64,000 bases of DNA from Diphasiastrum complanatum (Eukaryota > Streptophyta > Lycopodiopsida > Lycopodiales > Lycopodiaceae): assembly GCA_029204225.1 (NCBI GenBank), contig CM055100.1, positions 9,865,058-9,929,057 on the forward strand, written 5' to 3'. Under the pieces are notes generated by a model, which saw nothing but the letters and a program-made list of their open reading frames with translations, ran no database searches and had not been told where the DNA came from. How positions within the stretch are numbered: the first letter of the stretch is position 1; the number at the start of each line of letters is the position of its first letter. The translations under genes and the position numbers were made by a program. This document shows, in pieces, positions 55,930 to 64,000 of this stretch.

Positions 55930-57613
55930 CTAGTAGAGTACAAAAATTTCAAATTTACATCTACCTAATGACTTAATAAAAATATCTGCCACTTGATCTT
56001 CAGATTTACAGAAAACAAGATCAATGGCTCTATCAAGAATTTTCTCTTGAACAAAATGATAATGTATTTCGATGTGCTTGGTTCGAGCATGTAAAACTGG
56101 ATTTTTGGCAAGGTGAATGCAGCTTTGATTGTCGCAAGATATAGTAGTTGCATCCACCTATGGTTGACCTAAATCCACAAGCAATCTTCGTAACCATACC
56201 GCTTCTTGTGCAGCATTGCTGAGTGCTCGGTATTCAGCTTCTGTAGAGGATAAGGCTACTGTAGGTTGCTTTTTGCTGCTCCATGACTGCAGCTGTACCA
56301 TAACTAAATGTATGACCACTGGTAGACCTTTTGTCATCAATATTACCTACCCAATCAACATCTGTATATCCTATCAATATTGGCGCTTCAGGCTGATCAT
56401 ACTTCAAACCAAAATTCAATGTCCCTCGAATGTATTCAAGAATACGTTTAGAAGACTTCCAGTGTGTTTGACTAGGATCTTGCATAAATTGACTAGCAAC
56501 ACCAACAACATAAGAAATATCAGGTCGTGTGTGTGTCAAATAAATCAAACTACCCACCAGTTGTCTATACAAATAAGTATCCACTTTCTCAGATTGATCA
56601 TATGCGGTAAGCTTCATGTTGACATCCATAGGTGTACTCAAAGGCTTACAATCCTGCATATTGAGCTTATAAAGCAAATCTCGTGCATATTTGCTTTGTG
56701 TAAGAAAGACCACGTTTTCCTTTTGCCATACTTCAATGCCAAAGATCTGATTTGATTTCATCAATTAAGCTCTCATTACTTTCTATAATAATCAAATCAT
56801 CCACGTACAACACAATGAACACTATATCTGAATCTTGTCTTAGAATGTAAAGATTAGGATCAGCATCACTCTTTACCATTCCCCCTTCACTTAAAGTGTT
56901 CATCAATGCAAGAGTACCACGCCCATGGTGCTTGCTTCAGTCCATAAATAGCTTTGTTGAGCTTACAAACAAGGTGCTCTCTCCTTGGTTCAATAAATCC
57001 TTGAGGTTGTACTAAGTACACCTTTTTATCCAACACTCCATTAAGAAAAGCATATTTAACATCCATTTGCTGGATTTTCCAACCATACAAAGCAAAAATA
57101 GCAATGACAGAACATATAGTTACCATCTTAGCTACGGGTGCGAAGGTTTCCTCAAAATCAATACCTTCCTGCTGCTCAAATCCTCTCACAACCAACCATG
57201 CTTTGTATTTGTTGAGTTGCCCATCAGCTCCATATTTGATCTTGTTTATCCATTTGCAAGTGATAGGCGTCTTACCATCAGGTAGCTCAACCAAGTTCCA
57301 AGTCCTTTTTTTTTTATATAGCTTCCATTTCTGTTTCCATAGCTTCACGCCACTCCTCGTGCTCCTTTGGTTTATCAAAAGTTTTTGGTTCTTGAGCCTT
57401 GGGCACAAAACCCATTAGGGCTAGATTCATCTCTAATCTTGTAGGAGGTTTTCGATTTCTACTTGATCTTCTAAGCTCTCCTTGCTCACTAGATTCGGCA
57501 GTATCTCCCTTCTTTGCACCATCTGTGACTGATAAGTACCATTTAGGTACCCTCTTGGGAATTTTAGCATCAGGCTTGCCTTTGTCCAATGGATTTTCTA
57601 TATCAAAATCCAC
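55930..57613 (-). pseudogene. Copia reverse transcriptase and RNase H
   Basis: RT motifs: CKWINKIKYGADGQLNKYKA, QQEGIDFEETFAPVAKM, IQQMDVKYAFLNGVL, LNKAIYGLKQAPWAW, VLYVDDLIII (catalytic YVDD present). RNase [88 protein letters not shown]. About 17 residues that normally join the YVDD domain to GIEVWQ are missing near 56760, and frameshifts occur near 57310, 56880 and 56240, so it is inactive. Confidence 0.93.
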
Positions 57614-57679
57614 TTTCTTCTTGACCTCTACTTTCGCTCCCTCATCAAAAGGTTCAGTGATTACTTCAGATTGTTCACC

Positions 57680-58531
57680 TCAACCCATCTCGTCAAATGT
57701 AGCATCCCTAGAAATTACAAGCTTCTGTGCATTTGTGTCATACATCCTGTATGCCTTGGCCTTCTCATCATATCCAAGGAAAATACATTTGATAGCTTTT
57801 GCATCCAATTTCCTTCGTTTCTCATCAGGAATATGAGCATAAGCATCACAACCAAATACTCTCAAATGAGAAATATTAGGTTTCTTTCCAGTGACAGCTT
57901 CATGAGGTGTCTTACCTTCCACGAATTTTGTAGGACACCGATTCAGGATGTGTGTAGCTGTGCTACAAGCTTCTGCCCAAAAGGTGTTTGGAAGACCCTT
58001 GCTTTTGGGCATCGCCCTGGCCATCTCAACAAAAGATCTGTTCTTTTGTTCTGCAACTCCATTTTGTTGTGGTGAATAAGGTGTTGTAGTCTGTCTCTTG
58101 ATCCCTTGATCTTTGCAAAAATCAATAAATTCTATTGAAAAATACTCACCACCTCCATCAGATCTCAAAATTTTGATGCAACATCCTGTTTGCTTTTCAA
58201 CTAATGCCTTGAATTTCCTAAACTTAGCAAAAGTATCTGATTTCTTGCTTATGAAATAAATAAAAATGCATCTTCTATAATCATCAATGAAGGTGATAAA
58301 GTAATAGTAGCCACTAAGAGATCTAGTCTGCATAGGTCCACATAGATCACTATGGACAAGATCTAGGATGCCACTGGCTCTCCTTGCTCCACTTTTGGGA
58401 AACCTGTCTCTGTGTTGTTTTCCCAAAATGCAATCTTCACAAATTTTTCCTTCAAAAGAAATATGAGGCAATCCTATAACTAGATTACCTCTTTTGAGAA
58501 TCTGTAAAGTTTGAGCACTAATATGACCAAA
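57680..58531 (-). pseudogene. Copia integrase
   Basis: Nearly intact frame: CEDCILGKQHRDRFPK (finger cysteines), LVHSDLCGPMQTRSLSGYYY, FITFIDDYRRCIFIYFISKK (first Asp), LRSDGGGEYFSIEF (second Asp), YSPQQNGVAEQKNRSFVEMA (Glu), then LRVFGCDAYAHIPDEKRRKL and CIFLGYDEKAKAYRMYD. The DDE triad is retained. TGA codons at 58529 and 57677 bound the open frame within one continuous reading frame. Confidence 0.94.
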
Positions 58532-59257
58532 TCATTGATGCCAAAGATCACTTCGACTATCAACCTTGCTTACCATAGCTTGAGCAAAAGATCTTGCATT
58601 CAATTTGTAGAGTTGATTTCCGTTGACTCTAGCTCCTGTAGCAGTCACTTTGTAGTGATTCTTGATGTCTTTGACAAGACATTTGTCATTGTCAAACTCA
58701 ACCTTGAGTTGTTGATCAACCATCATCGCAACAGATAGTAGATTGTTAGCTAAACCATGTACATATTGCACATTGCTTATCCGCTTTATCTTCCCGTTGG
58801 CTAACTTCACTGGTACCACTCCAAATCCTTTAACAGATAGCAATTTGCCATCAGCTTGTCCAACTTTATCACCATTGTGAGTTTCCTTGAGTTTCAAAAA
58901 CCACTCTTTCCTTGAAGTCATGTGTTTGGATGCACCACTATCAACGTACCAGGTATCCTTGGTTTCATCACTTGTCATTAATGCTGTAATGAACAATTTT
59001 GAGCTCTCACCTGTATCATCTTCATATTCATCATCATCGTATTGATGTTTATTAGTATAATTGTCTTCCAAATAATAATTATCAAATTGATGTTGATTAG
59101 CATAATTTCCTACTTGCCCTTTGTCTTTTCTTTGTTCCATCTCCTTCTGTTTCTTGAAGCATTCACGCTCCCAATGGCCAGGTTTGTTGCAATACCTACA
59201 ATTTCTAGGTTTATTTTGCCTGGAATACCGCATCCTTGACCTCGGCCTTGATTCCAA
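58532..59257 (-). pseudogene. Copia nucleocapsid knuckle and protease
   Basis: CRYCNKPGHWERECFKK is a CCHC knuckle (CX2CX4HX4C); DTWYVDSGASKHMTSRKEWF is the protease active site; KLLSVKGFGVVPVKLANG and VQYVHGLANNLLSVAMMVD complete the domain. It joins gag upstream through a frameshift near 59230. Confidence 0.94.
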
Positions 59258-59269
59258 TTTTCTCGATTC

Positions 59270-59957
59270 GGGCCATCATTGGATTGTTCTTGAAATCATT
59301 GGAATGATCCACGATTTGAGTTTCCACCTCTTGATTGGTGTCTTCCACGACCAAATCTACCACCACGTCCTCTGACTACAAGAGCTTGAACAAATTCCCT
59401 ATTGCGATGACTAAAGTTCTCTTGATGTTGCTCTTCCTGCAAAAGCAATCCACCTAACTCTTCATAGGTTGAAAGATTTTCCCGTGTGGCTATGCTTGTC
59501 ACAAACATCTGATGTGACTCACTCAAACTATTCAATGTCAACTGCATGATCTCACGATCCTGTACTCGCTCTCCAACTGCTACTAACTGGTCACGAAACT
59601 CTTTGATCTTCTTTAGGTGATCAACAACAGTTGCATCATCATTCATCCGCAATGTGTGCAGCTTCGTCTTTAGGAATAGCACTCGAGATGTGTTTGTGGT
59701 CTCAAACAATGCCTTCAACGTATCCCATGCTTCTTTTGCTCATTCTGAATCTGAAATGTAGGGAATAATTGCATCTATAACTGATAAGTTGATGACATTT
59801 TGTGCTTTCCGTTTTCTCCTATCAAATGCCCGTTGATCTTCTTCTATCACTGGTCTTGTCTCGTCGCCGACAATTATAGCTCCTTCCAAACTGCATAATT
59901 GTTGGCTCCTTCCAATTTGCTTGATTCATTGAGGACACTCTCGCTTAGAGTTGCCAT
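59270..59957 (-). pseudogene. Copia gag
   Basis: Starts at ATG 59957 with MATLSESVLNESSKLEG and ANNYAVWKEL, then after a frameshift DRRKRKAQNVINLSVIDAII and the UBN2-type gag core AWDTLKALFETTNTSRVLF, HLKKIKEFRDQLVAVGE, LTLNSLSESHQMFVTSI, ending in an Arg/Gly-rich tail (RGRGGRFGRGRHQSRGG). A primer site and 5' LTR should lie just to the right but are replaced by the next element's LTR region. Confidence 0.9.
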
Positions 59958-60918
59958 TACTGAACAGATGAGTCCAGATCAAGTAATTTATCACACCACA
60001 AAACTGTATATTTTTCTGGTTATACACTTGATATCGGAATGGAACGCAGAAGTACGACTGCTTAGGATCCTATTCAACTTGTGCGTCTGGATCCGATATG
60101 GGAGCATGCGATATCGGACTGGAGTGCAGATGTACAACTGCTCAGAATTTTCTTTAGCTCATGCGCTTGGAAGCCCTCCCGCTTGTCAACAAGGGTTAGA
60201 TCATTGGATAGGTACCTAACTATGCATAGATGCTATTTCTAGTTAGTTTCCTACTTTCTCCCTTAACTCTACTCACCACTAACACTACTCTCCCTTAACT
60301 CTACTCCTCTACACTAACATTCATCATGATTGTAGGTGAAAGGAAGGGGAAAAGAAGATAGAAGAGAGAGATAGAGGGAGGGTGGAGGTTAGCTCAAATG
60401 CACATTGTACTTGCTAAAGGAGAAACATAAACTATTGAAACCAAAAAGCATGAACTTGAAAGCAACAAGAGCAATAGCAAGCATTGAATTGCAAATGAGG
60501 ATGCTTCTCTTCCAAAATTGGTAGAGTTTCCTCCTTCTCATTAAGCATGAAAATAGTGTACAAATGGTGCCTTTTTATAAAATGGGAAAGGCCCTTGCCC
60601 CTCAATCCTATTGGCTAATATTCACAATGATCCTATCCATTCATCTTGGACCCAACTTGATCCAAGGGTCCACAAAAAGTACATTGGTAATCACAAGATT
60701 CATGTGAGTCCCAATTTGGACCCAACTCTAAAAAATAATCTCTAAGTTTAAAAATGACTTTGGGTCTCTAGTTTTATTTTAATTCCAAGGCCCAAGTCAA
60801 GTTTATTTTATTTACAACTTTACTTGCGTGCTCATTGGGCCATGGGCTTACGCGCACAAGATGCCATGCCCTCGCAGCACATTATATTGAATGATTTTAT
60901 TTATTTACACTTTGTTGG
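59958..60918 (-). repeat. Probable 3' LTR region of the right-hand gypsy element
   Basis: It lies between the truncated copia gag and the extra ORF of a minus-strand gypsy element. The minus strand has a TATA-like ATAAAAAGGC (near 60575) and an AGCCAATAGGATTG box, the same arrangement as the LTRs at 20362 and 36545. A purine tract on the minus strand (GTTGGGGGTATT, 60919-60930) marks its inner edge. The outer edge is not resolved. Confidence 0.5.
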
Positions 60919-60978
60919 GAATACCCCCAACAGGACCCACGGTCTGAAGTAGTGCTGGTCCCTCGGCACTCTGCCGGT

Positions 60979-63930
60979 TTAGTAGAGCGTTTTCTTCACC
61001 CACCTTTGTTGGATGAGGTAGGTGGTGACGTCCTCCATAAAGTTGAGGCGGTCCAATTTCTTCAAGTCCTTTGGCGTGTGAAGAGACTTGTGGGCCCCTT
61101 GTAGCCAATCTTGGTCGACCCATGTTTGGAATTGGCGTGTCCATGGATCACTCTGAAGCGCAGCTCGGTAATAGACACGAGCTATTGGCAGCTGATCTTT
61201 GATTTTGTCTGAAGGTAGCGCCTTATTAACATCAAAGAATATGGATGGGAGAAAATTGTCCCATTTAGTTTCGATCCCCATCAGATGTTCCAAGTCTCGG
61301 GCGTAAGTGGCTGCCGCGCGAACTGTTGGATCAGGGCAATTTATATATTGGTTGGCGAATGCGGTGAGAGCCCTTCTGGCATCTACATCCATGGTCCACC
61401 CATATTCTGATGGTATCACCGGCCAATTGAAATTCTGCAGTGTGATCTTGTCCAGAGAGATGCCGCATTCCACCCATTTGGATCTTCGTGGACATGGCAG
61501 GAAGAGCGCGTTCACCCGTAATTGTTGTGGACTCATCACATAGGCCCTGATGGCCGTAGGGGTCTCTTTTGAACAACTGTTGACACCACTCTGGTTGTGG
61601 TTGGAGGGCGGATAATACTTGTAGTTCATTGCCCTTGATTGTCTGAGCAGAAAATGATATCTACCAGTCGTCTCTTGATGACTCGTGGGGATACTTTGAT
61701 AAAAATTCGTTGATTTTCTCCTCCACGGACTTTGGTCTTTGAGAGGCCCGGCTGGCATGCGCGAACCTCTGGATGATGTGGCTTGGCTTTGGCTGGTAGT
61801 TGCGCCTTGGCCCTGGTCTCGTGTCTCAGCAGCCGTAACCGTCTGCCCTTGGTCCTGGCCTTCAGACCCTTGATCTTGTTGAAATGCCCCTGCTGCCTGT
61901 TGGCTCTGGTCTTGGCTTGTACTGGCCTGGACAACGTCAAAAGTAGGTGGCGGTGGAATTACCACGGGGGTGGGTTGGGCCTTTGTTTCCATGAATTTCT
62001 AGTAGGCCTTGAGGGCTTGCTTGGCCTGGGCGAGCTCATGCGTTGCGCTTGTCCGATATTTGTTGAACTCTGCTTGGTAGCTGTTTAAGGTTTGGCTATA
62101 AACCTGCACCTGACGCCGTAGAAGATTCATTCTGATTGAGAAAGCGGCCTTGAGTCCGGTGCAGGTTGAGCTAACCAGACGGCTTTGACCGCCGTCCCCA
62201 AGTGCATATTCTCTGCTTCCAAAAGGTTTAGTTGCCGTTGGATGGGAGCAAGCCGTTGGGACGCTTCAGATTGAAGCTCCCACACCTTCGTGGATGCCTC
62301 TGTCAACGCTTTGGAAAGGCTTTGGATATAGTTGTTGAGGCCCTCCTCCTTCTGTAGCTTGGCAATCTCCTGGTCCCCTGCTTGTTCGTGTTGTTGAGCC
62401 AAAATCAGCTCTTGTTGCAGCTTGGTGAGGTCTGCTCGCAACTATGTGTTATTCCTTGCCAGATGTAGTACCCTGCTTTCCAGAATGGCTTTGGCCGCTA
62501 CCGCATCCAGGATGTATTTCCCTAGAGTTTGGTACGCCGTCGTTAGATCTGTGGGAGCAGCCGGTACACTGGCACTGGTAGGGGCTTTTGTCGTATTGGC
62601 CCCGACGACTTGTGGAGTACCATCGTCATTGTCTTCTATCAGGTTCTCATTGGACCTGATGTCATATGGGGTGGTAGGATCAGTCCGATCTGGCGATGGT
62701 GCAAACATTGTTTGGACAAATGCGTCATCAGGCAACGGTTGATTGCCCTCGGCAACCTTTGTTGGCGAAGCGGGTGGGGTTCGAGAAGCAACTGTGGAAA
62801 CATGGGTGAGGACGGTTTGTTTGAACGGTTGCATCCACGCCAGAGTGTCGGGAGACAATTGAGAATCATAGGGATTGAATGGAATGGAAGCAACGGTGGC
62901 GACAGGAGTGATGGAAGATGCGATGGTGATGGATGGAGTGGTGGATACTGGAAGAGAAATAGGAGTGGTATCAACAGAAGAAACAGAGATGGAGACAGAA
63001 ATAGATGCGGATGGAACAGGAAGAGAGGTAGTGACAATAGAAATCGGAGTGGGGGGTTGCACGGAAGAAGAAGTGGCGGTTGTTGATGGGGTGGTTAGTG
63101 CGGTAGTGGAGGTGCGTCTTCGGGTAGCAGATGGAGATGTGGATGTAGAGGCAGCGCCACACATTCGTTTGGTGGCCGTTGTGTTAATAATTGCAAGTTG
63201 GGAGGAGGTGGATGCTTGAGATGGCGGATAAAGGTTAGTATGTGGCACGAGAGTAGACAAAAGAGATGAGCATTGGAAACCGCACACTTTTGCCTCGAGA
63301 AGTGCACAGGCAAAGTTACACAACAGGGGGCCTGCTGTGATTCACTCATGGTTGTTGGGTTTGATGGAGTTGGTTAGTTCTCAAATAAGGAAGCTATGCC
63401 AGTCGTATGGCACAATGGAGGGACCGGAGAATTCCAGAAAGGATTCCACTATCTGACTTAGTAGCTTAGACTAGATTCTGTCTTTGCGAAATGTTGAAAT
63501 AACCAGAAAGTTATTCAATAGATGCACAACCATCTGAATGATGGGTTCCGTGATGGCCTCTATCAAGTAACCATTGTTAGTCAGTATGGGGATTTCTGGT
63601 GCGGTTTGGGTGATGAAAGGCTTGATCAAAGTTTTAGCGTTGCGATGGGAGAAGGGCTGACAATCACCGGACATAATGCCAATGGTAACCATCGAGTCGG
63701 CGTTAATCCTGACCTTGTACATGGTACCTTGGTATAGGAAGTGGGAACGAGTCTTTTCTCGGTCCCAGGTGGCGTAAGCGTGAAGGGCGAGCCCCATGTT
63801 AATCTCAGAATGGAAGAGCGCCGGGTAAAAACCCATTGCCGCTAGAAGTGAACTGGTTGTCTGTAGCCATGGTTGGATCAGAGCGTCAGAGGGTAGAGGC
63901 CAGGGATGGGTAGAGGAAGTCTTCCTCTAC
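60979..63930 (-). pseudogene. Extra ORF of a gypsy element, unknown function (copy 2)
   Basis: Homologue of 21181-22683. N-terminal module (63930-63471): ALIQPWLQTTSSLLAAMGFY, HSEINMGL, ATWDREKT, TMYKVRIN. A break with stops follows (63470-63324), then a long Ser/Thr/Pro-rich part absent from copy 1 (about 63300-62600), coiled coil (RADLTKLQQELILAQQHEQ; TKVWELQSEASQRLAPIQRQ; NSYQAEFNKYRT, HELAQAKQALKAY), a Gln/Ser-rich linker, VEEKINEFLSKYPHESS, and the C-terminal module RAYVMSPQQLRVN, CPRRSKWVECG, CPDPTVRAAATYARDLEHL, KWDNFLPSIFFDVNKALP, KIKDQLPIARVYYRAAL, LNFMEDVTTYLI. In-frame stop at 62442 and frameshifts near 62126, 61720 and 61570. About 980 residues in all. Confidence 0.75.
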
Positions 63931-64000
63931 ATACACAAACTTTTTTTTGGCAAAAAGATTGATTCTAGCTATGTGTTTTGATCAAAACTAGTGTTCTTTT
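63931..64000. other. Window edge, inside the gypsy element
   Basis: Short AT-rich stretch upstream of the extra ORF; pol of this element would lie beyond the window. Confidence 0.5.

Noticed and set aside
60913-60932. Terminator hairpin TGTTGGGAATACCCCCAACA
   Set aside because: The inverted repeat lies at the LTR/polypurine boundary and is better explained by element termini.

Overview
The window is nuclear DNA of a land plant with a large, transposon-filled genome. The evidence is plant-type Ty1/copia and Ty3/gypsy elements (tRNA-iMet and tRNA-Asp-like primer sites, a chromodomain integrase), a TRIM, a MULE-like relic with a SWIM zinc finger, long (GA)n tracts and AT-rich spacers. I see no intact host gene. 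An RLE-type non-LTR element with a C2H2 finger is unusual for a flowering plant and makes a seedless plant (fern, lycophyte or bryophyte) plausible, but I cannot name the species.

Layout. 1-2.9 kb: 3' part of a + strand copia element with its 3' LTR. 3.5-6.05 kb: satellite-like array of about 300-bp units, most with a (GA)n core, split by a copia-type LTR that is followed by three primer-site-like motifs. 6.197-6.605 kb: a structurally complete 409-bp TRIM (minus strand) whose two LTRs each carry a tRNA-like sequence with A and B boxes. 7.6-10.5 kb: a decayed non-LTR retrotransposon (C2H2 finger, reverse transcriptase, CCHC finger, restriction-like endonuclease; minus strand). 12.2-18.0 kb: broken MULE-like gene whose SWIM exon has been amplified in tandem four times.

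20.362-37.343 kb: a Ty3/gypsy element (minus strand) with 5-bp TCCAT target duplications, tRNA-Asp-like primer site, gag, pol and an extra ORF between pol and the 3' LTR. A second, younger gypsy element (chromovirus, 28.017-34.265 kb, LTRs about 98.5% identical, no gag) is nested in it. 38.0-38.4 kb: copia RNase H fragment. 38.7-44.2 kb: gene-less repeats and minisatellites. 44.2-48.3 kb: gypsy primer site and gag with a very acidic N-terminal extension, joined to a copia protease/integrase fragment. 48.3-55.6 kb: mostly unrecognised DNA ending in an AT-rich minisatellite. 55.6-59.96 kb: copia gag-pol on the minus strand, whose LTR has a primer site on one side and a polypurine tract on the other. 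60-64 kb: 3' end of another gypsy element (minus strand) carrying a second copy of the extra ORF seen in the 20-37 kb element.

Almost every coding region is broken by stops or frameshifts, so the window reads as layered transposon insertion and decay. The most interesting items are the TRIM with tRNA-like LTRs, the conserved extra ORF in env position of two gypsy elements, the RLE-type non-LTR element, and the reiterated SWIM exon.
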